A stretch of DNA of 64,000 nucleotides, taken from positions 21,242,722 through 21,306,721 of the forward strand of contig OX291550.1 in the NCBI GenBank assembly GCA_946406115.1. Reading direction: 5' to 3'. This document shows positions 48,216 through 61,000 of the stretch, one piece after another. The notes beneath the pieces are model-generated. The model saw only the letters and a list, made by a program, of their open reading frames with translations. It was not told the origin of the DNA and made no database searches. Made by a program: the position numbers and the translations under genes. Each line of letters begins with the position of its first letter. The stretch's first letter is position 1. The DNA is from Apoda limacodes. Lineage: Eukaryota > Arthropoda > Insecta > Lepidoptera > Limacodidae.

Positions 48216-48410
48216 AGAGCGGCCTCCAGAGCCTCTTGGTACGGCAATGCGGACCTACACAGAGATTTCGAACTCCCCACGATTCCCCAATATTTTAAAG
48301 ATCTGGCAGTCCGCTTTTTCGAGTGTACACAAAATCACCCGAATCGACTAATTGTGCAATCCACAACGTATGATCCTACCATCGACCTCGGCATGGTCGT
48401 AAAACTATAG
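48216..48410 (+). pseudogene. LINE ORF2 C-terminus, second family
   Basis: An open frame of 64 codons with YGNADLHRDFELPTI, YFKDLAVRFFECTQNHPN and LIVQSTTYDP, then TAG (48408-48410). NxDLHRDLELPT and FF ... HPN are the characteristic end of many arthropod jockey-type ORF2 proteins, so this is a different LINE from the one at 40-43 kb. Only the tail of the ORF is present: 5' truncated. Confidence 0.8.
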
Positions 48411-48810
48411 TTAGGCGGCCTCAGCACGTACTAACGGCCCCAGATGACGATCTCGCTATCCGGATAGCGAGATTAGTCTCAACGACCTAACCCAATAGGG
48501 CCTCCCTCCAAACACGACGCCGACGTCCCCGGGTTCGTCGGCGCCTAAACGGATACACGAGGTATCAAAGAGTGCCGGGGCGCTTCTCGCCCCCACTCTA
48601 TCGCAACCGCACCCGCGTAACGGAGAACTCCCCTCCTGGCGGTGACTCACCTTCGGGTTCGAGGCTCACGCCGGTCGAACGGACGCGTGAGCATGAGCGT
48701 TGGGCGCTATATGGGCTGAGGCTCCTTCAGAGTCTCGCCCCAAAAAAGCCCGGTGAAGCAGTAATGGCTGCAACAGCCAACTGCATTGTCCGATCAGAAA
48801 AAAAAAAGTA
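48411..48810 (+). mobile_element. GC-rich 3' UTR of second LINE
   Basis: Follows the ORF end, GC-rich unlike its surroundings, with GATAGCGAGATTAGTCTCAA and GGGTTCGTCGGCGCC, ending GTCCGATCAG and an A run (48799-48808). A minus-strand scrap of the same end is at 35440-35510. Confidence 0.75.
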
Positions 48811-49443
48811 CTTGCTTGTAAAGTAGTTTGTTATCCTTATCAGTCATTAATTGCATAACAAAACGATCGCCCCCTCTAAGGACGGCCGAGGAAGGAATGT
48901 TGTTCTGGATCCGCCCTTGATGTATCTATATTTACATAAGAGTAGAAGAAAAAGTTAAGGTTCTTAACACCCATTCGTTAGTTAATTGTCATACTAGCTG
49001 TAGTTATTACTCCGCGCCTTTACCCGAGCAAAAATGTATAATTTAATCTAAATCATAATGTACCTATTTCAAATTTTCTAAATTCGTTTTGTTGTTATAG
49101 AGTAATATGGTGGTCCTAACAAATACATTTACATGCAGGCATACTTTTTCATTTGATAGTATTCCATTGACTGTTCTATTTCTTCTTCTTGATACTGTTC
49201 TTCTAGTTAACTGTGAGCTTCATCACGACACACAAATACCTTAAATTTATAGAGAAATAGACGGACCACGATTTAATTCCCTATGTGCAAACTAATATCC
49301 ATGTTTCGGTTTTAGAAAAATATATTATCTTCTAAACGGGTTATGTGCGAATTGTGATAGAGTGTAGTTACTATGTACACTTACATACCTACGTTTAGGA
49401 AACGCCATTACCTAATTAATGTAAAACTACGCCTGTCTGTAAC
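48811..49443. other. Intergenic, nothing recognised
   Basis: AT-rich, no gene or named repeat. Confidence 0.4.
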
Positions 49444-49858
49444 AACCCGAACTGTTCACTGTGAGTCTAACTCAAAGCATAACCCAAACTGGTCACTGTG
49501 ATTCTAATCAACATATAAACGAACAACTCAAACTGCTCACCGTGAGTCTAATCGACATATCACGTATAACCCAAACTGCTCACTGTAACTCTAACTGACA
49601 TATCAACGCACGACCCAAACTGCTCACTGTGAGTCTAACCGACATATCAACGCACAACCCAAACTGCTCATTGTGAGTCTAACCGACATATCAACGCACA
49701 ACCCAAACTGCTCACTGTGAGTCTAACCGACATATCAACGCACAACCCGAACTGCTCACTGTGATTCTAACCGCCATATCAACGTACGACTCAAAATATT
49801 CACTGTGAGTCTAACTGACATATCAACCCAAAACCCAAACTGCTTACGGTGGGTCTAG
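49444..49858. repeat. 44-bp minisatellite, about 10 units
   Basis: Unit starts at 49444, 49481, 49525, 49568, 49612, 49656, 49700, 49744, 49788 and 49832, each opening AACCCAAACTGCTCACTGTG and closing CATATCAACGCAC. The central units (49612-49743) are almost identical and the outer ones diverge, the usual pattern of unequal exchange. There are no spacers, so it is not a CRISPR. Confidence 0.95.
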
Positions 49859-50206
49859 AAAGATAAAAGAACAAAGTAGGTTACATTTATTAAAATCTAC
49901 CAATCTAGCTAGGCACCGTTTCAGTATTACTGCCTATAATTATTATATGTAAAATGCTTCCGATATTACATCTTATATGGAAGTAGAATCTATCTAAATA
50001 ATAAATACGATTGTGTAAAAGGTAGTCGCAGCGTGGCCATGTTCTTGAAGTCTAAACTTAGGTTGATCATTTGTTATGGCACAGCAGCAACATTATTATC
50101 TTGGCAACTGTTCAGATCGATTTATGGATATCCGAAGTGCACACAATGTCATGTAAATATGTGACTCACGCACTTATTATTTAGATAATATAGGTTGCAT
50201 TTCGGT
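49859..50206. other. Intergenic, nothing recognised
   Basis: No gene or repeat that I can name. Confidence 0.4.
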
Positions 50207-50290
50207 GATGGCTTAGTAGTCTTGCTGTTTGCCTTCCTATCTGTGGAGCGGGAGTTTGAACCCTGGCCTTGAATGAACATTTTTCTACAT
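50207..50290 (+). repeat. tRNA-derived SINE-like head
   Basis: A-box-like TGATGGCTTAGTAGTC and B-box-like GGGAGTTTGAACCC about 45 nt apart. The body is not defined. Confidence 0.4.
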
Positions 50291-52240
50291 TGTTTTGTTT
50301 ACACCACGGCTTAGTGTCTGCCTCCCAATCTGAGGAACTCATAAAATCATCCTTGCTCGTAGTGAGGGTAGACCGTTGCCCTAAAACTCAGGACGTATGC
50401 CTGTTAGCCATAGGTAGTAAATTATGTTTTGGAGTCTTTGTCCCACATATGTTTGAACAATGACTGATCTTGACCCACTAGTGGCTTCTTGCCCCTTTAA
50501 CTAAGTCAAATATTCACCTTCACGAAACCGTTTCTACATATTCTAGACCGTCGTCACCATTCTAGAATCTTTAGTCCACAACGTTTGCAGCTAAGTAGTA
50601 TTTCAAGTTTCAACTATTCGAGCTATTTTGATGCCTTTGGCTCTTTGTCGAATTTCCAGAATTTGACGCACAAAAAGAAACACAGACTGCTCTTTTCATA
50701 GGTATATAACTCACTTAGGAGCTTGCATACATTTCACTACAGAACTGTCTCAAGTCTGTAAGAGTAGAAAAGAGAAGAGAGAGATAGTTCCGAATTAGTT
50801 CCCATGCATGTTAGTGTTTCCATTGAATGTGAAAAACAATAGCTCACAAATAGAAAAAAAAATGGTTTGTGATCAAGAGACTTTATTTTATTCTTCTGTT
50901 TAAAAGTTTTTTAGAACGAAATATAGTTATGTACCTCATGTGATGTTGCGCCATGACAACCTAAATGCGTCCGTAAAAAATAGGCACCTTTCCTATAACT
51001 ATCTTTACATACACGAAAACAAGTTAAATTCATTATATGACTGTGTAGATAAAGATGATGTAAACGTAACTTACATTATCGGTAACTACAAAAAAAAATA
51101 TTATGATATATATTTCAACGCCCGCCTTTAACTTTTGAAGCTTAAAATAAAAACAAATGCATTTTGGAAGTCATCAATGGTCCATTAATGTTGGAAATAA
51201 TAAAAATTCCAAAATGCATATTAAGTATGATGCTTGTAGGTAGGTACCTATCTTATATCAAATTCATGCTTAGGTACCAAGTAGACTAGTTTTACCTAAC
51301 ATACAGATGACGGCAAGTTATTGATTTAATCTACACACTGTCATGCTCTGTTCTTTTACGTATTCCTGTACCTAAATACAATATAGTACGTATACCTAAT
51401 AGGTATCTACAACTAAACATCAAAATGGACAATGACACTGAACTTACATAAAAAATAAACTAGGTAAGTACCTATAGGTAATAATATAAATAAAAAAATA
51501 CCAACTAATTACCTTATTCCATACTCATCAATACTTATAATACACGACAGTTGCTATCGCTACGGCTTATCACATATGGTGTATTATGTAAACATTGAAC
51601 TGTATACCGCGTTATCACTACAGAACAGTGAAGTAGAAGCGAGATAACTTTATACAGCTAAGAAGTAAGTTAAAGAGAGATAAAATTATGGTTTGTCCTA
51701 AATTCGAAGTGGAACAAACCCAGCCGCGGTGCGCGGTAAAGCGCGAAGGCAAATGGCGAAGGAGCGAACGTCCGGCTCACATCGCTACCGACTTGTAACT
51801 AATTCGTGATTTCAATTTTCAAACAGCTGAATATCAGACGCCAAAAGAAAGAACCCAATCTACCTATACATACGTACCTTTATAATTTACTAGAGCTAGT
51901 ATAGTATATACCGTAGTGACGTCACTTCATTGAAGAAAAGACAGCCGTGATACATTCATTGAAGGTAGCCCCCATGAAAGTGTGTCACTAGGGTAAACGT
52001 GCCACTGGGTCATTTGTAAACTTCACTTGTACTAACAAAAACAATCGACAATGTAACAGGTTTTTTTAAATAATTGATTTTATAATGAAATATATATATT
52101 AATAGCTATGTCACGTGAGATAAAGACAGTACGTGTATTTATGTATTATTTATGGTCGTTGACTGGTTTAGAATTTCCGCTTCACATTTTTAATATAGGT
52201 AACTATATACCAGCACCCATTAATGTAGTAAATATCATGC
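50291..52240. other. Intergenic, nothing coding
   Basis: AT-rich except for a GC-rich patch at 51718-51800 (CAGCCGCGGTGCGCGG), which has no ORF and could be a regulatory island or an old repeat. A 13-bp perfect inverted repeat (ATGCATTTTGGAA, 51157-51169 and 51207-51219) has a 37-base loop. Confidence 0.35.
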
Positions 52241-52490
52241 TAATCCTACTAGTCCTACTAATAAATGTGAAAGTAGGTATGTCTGGATGGATGGATGGAT
52301 GTTTGTTACTCCATCACAATTCAACCACTGGACGGATCGAGATGAAACTTGGCACACATATAGGTTAGGTTCCCGAATGGGACATTTTCAAAATTTTAAA
52401 GTTTCTACGGGAATAACTATAACCGAGCTTAAACGAACTATATCTACGGCTATAGATTGCTATAGCAAACTTCGTTAATATAATTAAGGA
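52241..52490 (+). repeat. Lep1-like repeat (GGATGGATGGATG)
   Basis: AATGTGAAAGTAGGTATGTC, GGATGGATGGATGTTTGTTA, GATCGAGATGAAACTTGGCA, then GGGAATAACTATAACCGAG. Fragment of the family at 36838 and 43799. Confidence 0.6.
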
Positions 52491-52743
52491 ACGCGCCGAT
52501 AACCAAATTTGGCTATGGAAATATTTATTTACATTCATCTTATAAAGACAAGGTATACTCCACCTTCTTTGTAAGCAGAAGTACAATTGAACTATCTAGT
52601 TTGTACACCTACCTGATACTGACATTCCTGACACTCTTATAGCTCCTGAAGAACTGGTATATTTATCTGTCCCTGGTCTGTAATTACATATTACTTTAAA
52701 GGTAATTTTATGACAATAATGGGACATATGAGGTCAACTTAAT

Positions 52744-52900
52744 CCAGATACACTGCATCATCAGAAGCGTTGTTGTGGCGATAACCTTACCCCCGTCGTG
52801 CAGGAATAATTATAGTGGTTGATATAAAAAGTCTGTTCTCCATATTATAAATTGAGCGTGTGTTCAACTGGTAACCCTCCTGAAGATTAAAACCATCAAG
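52744..52900 (+). repeat. Repeat (CCAGATACACTGC), copy 2
   Basis: CCAGATACACTGCATCATCA at its start and TGTGTTCAACTGGTAACCCT near its end; parallels 45272-45435. Confidence 0.6.
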
Positions 52901-53504
52901 ATACCGACATACACCTACTAAACATACTAAACAACAACTATATCATATAATTTCCTAATTCTTTTGACCAATTTGTAATTATTTCTTCTCTCAAAGGGCG
53001 AGCCCATATGAATATTTTATAGTGATTTATCTGGTAGACTTGGCGAAGATAGGCAGGCTTCGGGTACCTACTGGTAATAGTTTGGCAGCTACTTTTCCTT
53101 GACCGAACAGTATGGCCGGTACGGTACGGTGGCCAATGTGGTCATATATTACAAAAAAACACTGCTGGGCAAAGATTCCCTGTATATAGTTGAAATTTAA
53201 ACGCGTGTTTAATAAGCTAGATTATGAACCGGTGCAATAACAGTCAATTTATTAGCAATTACTTAGTGCTGAAAAAAAAATCTTTCATAGAATGCTGTTT
53301 CCGTTTTTTATGTAAGTATAATGTTGATATTCGAGTACCACATGATCTTACGTAAAGGCAGCCGATTGTTGCAAAGCCAATTCAAAATTTATCTAATCTC
53401 CTAAAATCACAATATCGTAGCCTTATTATGCCATTCACAAGTCGTTTGTCCTGATTTGATGATAAGAACTAAAAATCGAATTTCACAATCCTACTTCCTA
53501 CTAA

Positions 53505-53620
53505 TCCATACTAATATTAAATGCGAAAGTAACTTTGTCTGTCTGACTGTTATCTCTCCACGCTCTAACCGCTTACCGATAACCGGGCTTAGGGCGGGTA
53601 AAACCGCGGGCAAAAGCTAG
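53505..53620 (+). mobile_element. Lep1-like non-autonomous Helitron, complete
   Basis: A-TCCATACTAATATTAAATGCG ... GGTAAAACCGCGGGCAAAAGCTAG-T: 116 bp, TC start, CTAG end, inserted between A and T. Confidence 0.8.
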
Positions 53621-53625
53621 TATTA

Positions 53626-53860
53626 CAAATCTGAAAGTTTAGATGTTTAGATGTTTGTTACTCAATCACGCTTCAACCACTGGACGGATCGAGATGAAAC
53701 TTGGCACACATAAAGGTTAGGTCCTGGAATAGGATATAGCCTACTTTTTATCCAGAAAAATTTAAAGGTCCCGCGGGAATAACTATAACTGAGTCTTAAC
53801 GAACCATACCTACAGCTATAGCTTGCTATTGCAAACTTTATTAGTATTATAAAGGATTTT
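53626..53860 (+). repeat. Lep1-like repeat fragment
   Basis: GAAAGTTTAGATGTTTAGATG, CACTGGACGGATCGAGATGA and GCGGGAATAACTATAACTGA. Adjoins the complete Helitron. Confidence 0.6.
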
Positions 53861-54254
53861 ATTAAGCGACGGCACTACCTAAATTTAATTTTTTTTGGGA
53901 AATGTTTCTCCGGATCCGCACGATACGACGAGCAGATCAGACGAAAATTTAATGAACGTGCTCTTCGGGTTTTGGTTCAGATCCTGAAAAACGTGAAAAC
54001 ACTATTATTGAACGTTTGTTCGAAAAATTTTTTTTCAAAACTTTAACTTTTTCACTGTTTTTTTTTAAGTTTTGGCAATGAAATCTTCAAAGTTCTAAGT
54101 GCTATTAGTTTATAACTTTGCTGAAGCTTAACCTTAGTAGTGCTTTAAACCCTTAAAAAACGTTTTTTTTTTATCATAATGATGTAAATATAATATGAAT
54201 AAAATTTAGGTTTGACTCTGATTTCTTAACGTAACCAATTTAAAAGTCATCGTT

Positions 54255-54425
54255 TGGAATAGTAAAAGCCTCGTTCGACTACATTTTTCAAGTCATCGGT
54301 CCAGCTGGTCGAAGGACGGCCTAATCGATTCTCGGTCTTTACTTTAAACTCGTCTGGTCTGCCCCAACGGCCATCGGTTCTGTGACAAATGCGACCAGGC
54401 AATTACCACTTCAGCTTATATTTAT
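54255..54425 (-). pseudogene. LINE C-terminal remnant
   Basis: The minus strand reads RTDGRWGRPDEF, then ENRLGRPSTSWTDDLKNVV. GRP-x3-W-x-D-D-L is the typical end of endonuclease-reverse transcriptase ORFs of insect LINEs. In-frame stop present; no flanking domain left. Confidence 0.6.
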
Positions 54426-54862
54426 TCTATGGGCTATATACAGTGACTGTGGTTCTTCGTCGGATCTCTTTATAGATCAGGTAATAATCAAACTAATAAA
54501 ATAATAAGTGAACACGTTTTATATACTCGCATATAATAAATTATAAAGTTCATAAAATTCATTATAGAATTGTTAAAAAATATACCTTAAATATTTTATA
54601 TTTTTTCATTTCCTATGAGCAATATCTTTAGTAAATATAATACCCTATACTATGTTATTGCATTATATTATGTTGGAGTCTGTACTTCAGACTAAGTTCG
54701 TAAGTCACCATCAACTAAATTAGGATCCCCACTTTATCGTAGGATATAGACGTATTTTTGTTATCATTAAGTCTTCAATTTAAATTTGATAATAAGTTTC
54801 TCTATACAACCTTCAGATCTATACACATACATTAACTTAATTCCATCTTCAGATACAATCAC

Positions 54863-55037
54863 TTAAAAAGTCCGTCCGCCAATGGCTATCATAATGCGTT
54901 CAAAAGCCACCCAGTAGACTAGCGCCCATGGTCCCAGACGCAGCCATAGCGGCAAAAAACCTTTATACATTGATAGGATTCCTTCGTTGCTTATCGACTG
55001 CTGCATACAGTCAATCATTCCACGGTAAAGTTTACCT
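54863..55037 (-). CDS. Ucp4: Ucp4 B exon 6 (terminal)
   Basis: Acceptor GTATTCCAG. KLYRGMIDCMQQSIS, GFLPLWLRLGPWALVYW, ending GGRTF and TAA (54863-54865). Confidence 0.93.
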
Positions 55038-58000
55038 CTGGAATACGAAGGAAACTGTTAAATATATAGGAGTAAGAGCATTTACCCGCAGCTTCGAATA
55101 CGGGGAATTTGTTTGGTCATTACTACGGGATTACTAAGGAATCGCCTATATTTACTCTGATAAAGTGTTAAGGAAAAGTAATAAGTAATACATATTAGGT
55201 TACTGGCCTGAGGTTTAAACCGCGAACAAGGTTATTCTCGTGGGAACTCATGGTTTTTGGCACAGTTTGTAGGTTCATTGCGACAGTGAACAAAAAGTGC
55301 CTCGTAGTTCCACTCGTAGTAAAACTATTTATGTGGGAACTCCAAATCGTGATAGAAAATATTCCAAGTGCTTCTCCGTCTTTTCAGCTGTTCCTTTGCC
55401 AAAAATCAGGTCACCCTGCTGATTCCTTGCGAATTGTGCCCCACGTAAAAATCTACTGGGAACAACAATGGGGATAAAAAGTATCCTCACTCCAGCTGTT
55501 AGCTGCTACTAGGGCATACTGATTAGTTCAGAAAAAGAAGTTTTTTTCAATTTCTTCTACGTCAATAATGGCCTCAGAAAAAGATAAACACAGCTGCGGA
55601 AGGTGAACGTAGTGCTTAAATTGTGGTACTACTTCATGTCTACCTCCTACTTTTTTTTCAATACCTGTCAAACAGGTTTTGGTGAAAAGACACGTTGCTC
55701 TTCATTATGACATGGGTGTGTGTTCAGCTACTGGTTTCCCCATCCTGGATGATGGGATGGGATTGAAACCGTGACGTTATACAGGAATATGTCTTTAGCT
55801 TGGGTTAGGTTACTCAACAGGGGCACCAAACAAAAAACCATGCTAACAGTAGCCAGGAGCGCCTGAGTAACAGTCAAGGGAACTAGGGTTTTAGTTCCAA
55901 TATTAGTACCTTACCTTCCATCAGGTCCGACAGGTTGGTTCATTAGCCTAGTTTTCATTACGTCGGCGGGGGTACCTAATATCGCGGCCACAAGGCCAGC
56001 GATCGAGGCGGCGGCTGCGTGCAGACCGATATTGTCAGCGACACCAAACTCGCGCTGCAGGAAACGTTTACTAAAGTCGTACGCAGCTAAATCACCCACG
56101 TTGACCAATGCCGCACGCTGTACGTTTGGTGAGGTGCCTAAGGATAAAAAAAAACATTAAAGGACACGTACACTAACGACTTACTAAAAAGGCTGTAGTT
56201 GCCAGTGTAGGTTGCCAAACTTAGCAATTTGAATTTCGCACGAATTTCAGCAACTCCACAAATGTGTTTCTATTGACTATGTTTTTAGTTTTTGAACACT
56301 TAATACCCCGGCATCTGATCAGAACCGCCTTGCCCTATTGCCTTGTTGTCCAGTAGATATTCACCCACGGTCAACGCGTTATTCACAGGCTTATTCCGAA
56401 GCGGGCCGATGCCGATCCGGTGCTATAAATGTGCGTTGCAGTATGGAATTTCATACCAATAATCTTGAACGGTTAGAGCTGATGAGGATTTGGTGCCCCA
56501 GCTTTACGTGTGAGGTAACTTTTATTGAAGCCAAGCCACTGAAATAAGATTCTTTAGTGTGCGGTAACCAATGTCTCATTAAATATTTATAATGAACCCT
56601 CACCCTCTTCTCCCACTTATCTCCATCCAATCTACCCCCCCCTCTCTCCTTAATACATCTTTCGCGTAACTTAAATTGGTTGTACTAACAAATGTAGAAA
56701 TCTTCCCGGACTTGTCAGCACAACTAACCTTTGTTTGATTGAAATCAGTAAATCAGATAAATGGTATAGGAACGCAATGTAACTCGGGTATCGAACCCGG
56801 GGCGTTCTTTAATTAGGCTATTCCTAATATGGCATGTGATTATTCTCTACTACAAACCTCTCCAGAAACCAAAGAAGCCAGCCTGCTTGTACAGCATAGA
56901 GTAAACCTGTCGACAGTTGGTGAACCTCGCCTTCTTGCCTTTCAGCTTGCGACGACCTTCCGCCTGCATCTGAACCTTCACCAGATCGGTGGGCGAGGCG
57001 ACCCACTGCGCCATCGCGCCCGCACTCACACCACCTGCCGAGCTAACCCACTTTCGTTACGTTGCTAGCTTGTGATTGGTTTACATTTATTTTACGTCTA
57101 CTCTCTGGTGATCACAAAAATACTAGCTCCTATTACAATAAATCTGTGTTAGCACCCTACGCTCACTCTGCGACTCACTGGGAACTTTCACTGCCCAATA
57201 ATCATGGTAGCCTTTACTTATAGATAGATGGCGTTGTAAATTCTCCATACTAATTAAAACACGCTAAAATCATTTCCACTGCTTACGTGCTATACACGTT
57301 GTTAAATCAACTATGCCAGGAATTCGGTCTCAGTCCCAGGCCCCATTCTGGCATGCAGAATGTGCTTTCTTTTTTCCAGCCCGGTGTTTGACACAATCAA
57401 TACCTACTATGCATCGCGAAAATATAGAAAAAGTCTGAACATATCGTGCGGAATACATAGCTAAATAACTATATAGATATCTCTAGGAGCATTACTTGAG
57501 TAAGTTTTTTGCCACAATTGCCGCTGGTATAGGAACAACATCTTTTTTAAATTGCTCCATGCCGCTCAGTATGGTGTGGTGGTATTTCTAGCAACAAAGA
57601 AAATGTTGGCATTGCACTAAATTACTTAATGATGTCGTGACGTCATAATTGGCACATTGCCCAGGATCGAGCAACTTAAACTATAACGATATATCGGAAC
57701 TGACTCTCACCTACGGACGCTGCAGTAAGTGACAAATTTCCAGTTTCGTCCTTAAATATATCGCGGAATTTCTCGTAAAATACCAGTCTGAGTCCGGAAT
57801 ATACAGCATGGCGCTGTAACATGGGGGTAAGTCCGCCCCATAATTTAAGTAAGCCCTCATTCTTTGCTATACCTACAGCAGTCGCTATCATACCGCGGCT
57901 TTCTAGCTGAAAAGAACATAAACAGGTCAAGAATAGCCTAATAGACCGGAAGACAGTGACACAAAAAATTGGGTCATTTGTACCAGTATGGCGGTTCTTC

Positions 58001-61000
58001 AGGGGTCAAACTACGTAATGATGAAAAGAAAAATGATGGTCATAGCGATGGTACCGGCGGCACAATCGCGTGGGCGTTAGTCGAACGTGTCGGATAAATA
58101 CGATTGTCGAACGATTTGTTCCACAAAAATCCTTGTATTTTCCGATAGTCCATAAAAAAAAGTAGGCGGTAGCGTAATGCCATACTTCTCCTGTGTGACT
58201 TACAGCCCGTCATACCGACGCGAAAACATTAATTAAAAAAAACAATTCAACCATTTGTACCAAGCTGATTTTTGCACGGGCATATATCCAGCCACTGGTT
58301 ACCCCCCTTCTCGGAATCAAATCTGTGAAGTTATACATACGTATTATCCAAACTAATATATTGATTGAAGTCTGTTTGTTATTACTTAACTTTGCAAACA
58401 ATAAATGATTGAACTATAAATAATTTATATATCCATGAAAATGGCATTTTGAAATTTCTCGATTTAAATAAAAATTGGTAGTTTTGGCCATACCTGGAAT
58501 ACTATTTAACCTGATCTAGAATTACCGCACGGGAGTTCACTACGCAAAGTTACAACAGGGTGACCTATTTGGCAATGAGATAGCTTTTAATTGATGTAAG
58601 TATGTGTGTATAAAGTCCGAAGTGGTTAACCAGTGGTTAGAAACACACCCACATCATAATGTGGGTGATAACCTCTTTTCACCAATCACTTTACTCCTGC
58701 AAGCCAGGTAGGTAAGCCCATCAACGCAACACTGCTTCTGATAGCAGTGTATCTGGACTGGGGTGGCTTTATTTATGTCCCATAAGACATAAATACCAAC
58801 TTTATAGTAATAAGCGGTAAAATTAAAGACCAGGGACAGAATAATATATCCCTTTGCCAATTCTAGACAAACCATAAGAAGTAAGTCTGGATTGGACAGG
58901 GGGGAAGGATTTTACTAAATGTTATTTAAATACTGCTCAACACTGCCGCTGGCTGCATATAAACATGTGCCTTTGTAAGTGGATTTCTGAAGTGTGTCGG
59001 TATTAGTTGATTAGATAACTTCCAATTTCAATATTCTTTTAATCAGTTTGATATTTTATCAGAATATCGACCCATGATATTTCAAATGTAGGTAGGTATA
59101 TTATTGTATAAAAGTCATTATTTTACCATTTAAAACCTTCCAGTGGTAATTATGTAATAGTGATAGTCAGTATACAATACATTTTATCCTGTATAATGGT
59201 ACGATCTTTATTAACATTACTAGATTTTGTCAGCGGTTCCGTCCGCCTTAAATTCGGTTATCGGCGTGGAACTCCTTAAAAAATATACTAATGGCGTATG
59301 CAGTAGCAAGCTCTGCAGCTATAGTTCGTTTTAGCTCGGTTACGGCCTGCGGAAACTTGTGCTTTTTTCGGGATAAAAATATCCAACTACCTCCATACCA
59401 TATATCATCAAAAATAGTCCAGCCATTTGAGCCAGAAGGAGTTACAAACTTTCGCCTTTATAATTATAAAGTTCTATAGTGTGAAGTGTGATATACTATC
59501 AATTGTTACAGCACTCAATTATAAAATTTCTGCCTTAATGGCACTTTTCGTTGATTTATAACCATAGATATAAAAAATAAAATTATATTAATGTTTACAA
59601 CCTCGAAAATTAGCACCATTTATATACTTATTTTTAAATGTACTACCACAAGTTAAAGCATTGTTGACGTTGCGTTGCGTTTATCATATAGGAAGTAATG
59701 ATAAATACCTTGTATCCTTGTTTAGCGGTTGCCACTTCCGACTGTATTTGTAGCCTCGTCTTCGTCAGATCAAAAGGGTACGTCACTGTAACAAACAGCT
59801 AGATTTTTTTATACCATAATAATATACGAGTGAAGAAAAAGTCCTGATTCTTTAACTCAGAGGTTCCCAGACTTTTTTCTCATAGACCACTTTGAAAATT
59901 TAGCTGGTTCCTGAGAATCCCCTGCAGCTAAATTTCTACCATATTACCAAAACTTGACAAAAAATGTTAAGATTAGATCTAACTATGGACTTTTTTCTCA
60001 AGTTTTTGCAAATAACAGTCGCTGAGCTTCTTAATATAATATGCCTATATTGATAGGTATCGCAAGCAGATAAATTTTCATGGTCTCCCGCTTGCGAATT
60101 GTGATCCCCCATTTTTTTCTACGCCAGCGTAAATCCCCGTCGAGACTCCTATGGACCCCTAGGGGTCCATCTGGACCACTTTGACATAACGTGATTATAA
60201 AAGAAAAATTGGAAATAAATACAATAATATATTTTCATAGTTTATTTCTTGAACTTGCCATAAGTTACTTAGTATTTACCTATATTTATTCTGTATTTCA
60301 TGAAATATAGTTAATTACTTATATACGCGTACCTATTCAGGATATAGGAAATTAGTTCCAGTACTTTTGAAAGGCAAGGCTAAGGTCTACCAAAAGTAGG
60401 TAGTAAATAGTGTCCGGCCGAAGTTTCGGGTCCGGTTTCGGTTTCGGCCCAAAAATCATGCTTCGGTCAAAGGTTCGGTTTTGGACAAAAAACAGCCGAA
60501 CTGCTTACATCCCTTACAGCATCGTACTTTTGGGTCGCGTTCAGCTAACGTCGAGTGCGCTCAGCACAGCTGGCAATATGGCGTCCCTCACCTCGAAAAG
60601 TTCGCCGAATATTGGCAAGTAATTAAGTATTTTATTTTGTGTTTGTTAGTAATTTATCATGCCATAGTGTAATTCTTAACGGTTATTTTCATAATTTACA
60701 AGCAGATTTACGGATATCTTGGTTATTAAGGATATCAGTGCGTTCTAAAGTTTACTTATTTCATTAATCGACTTTAAAATTCGTCTTAGTTGCATGTACT
60801 TTTCTGAAAGAAGTATAGTATAGTCGGCAATAAGCACATTTTTCTCAAGATCTAGTTAAAGAACTATCTCGCGGGATTGAATAAGCTGCGGGATTGCAAA
60901 CAACGAGTATATCAAGTAACTGAACTCGCGACCCGAACAACGTGTCAGTTCAAAGTCTAAGGGAGCGAGATAGCGCCAAATTCGTCTTTTTCTGTCCCAC

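Noticed and set aside
49444..49858. CRISPR-like array
   Set aside because: Units follow each other without unique spacers, and the DNA is eukaryotic; it is a minisatellite.
51157..51219. 13-bp perfect inverted repeat as a microRNA precursor
   Set aside because: The stem is too short and the loop too long (37 nt) for a typical pre-miRNA.
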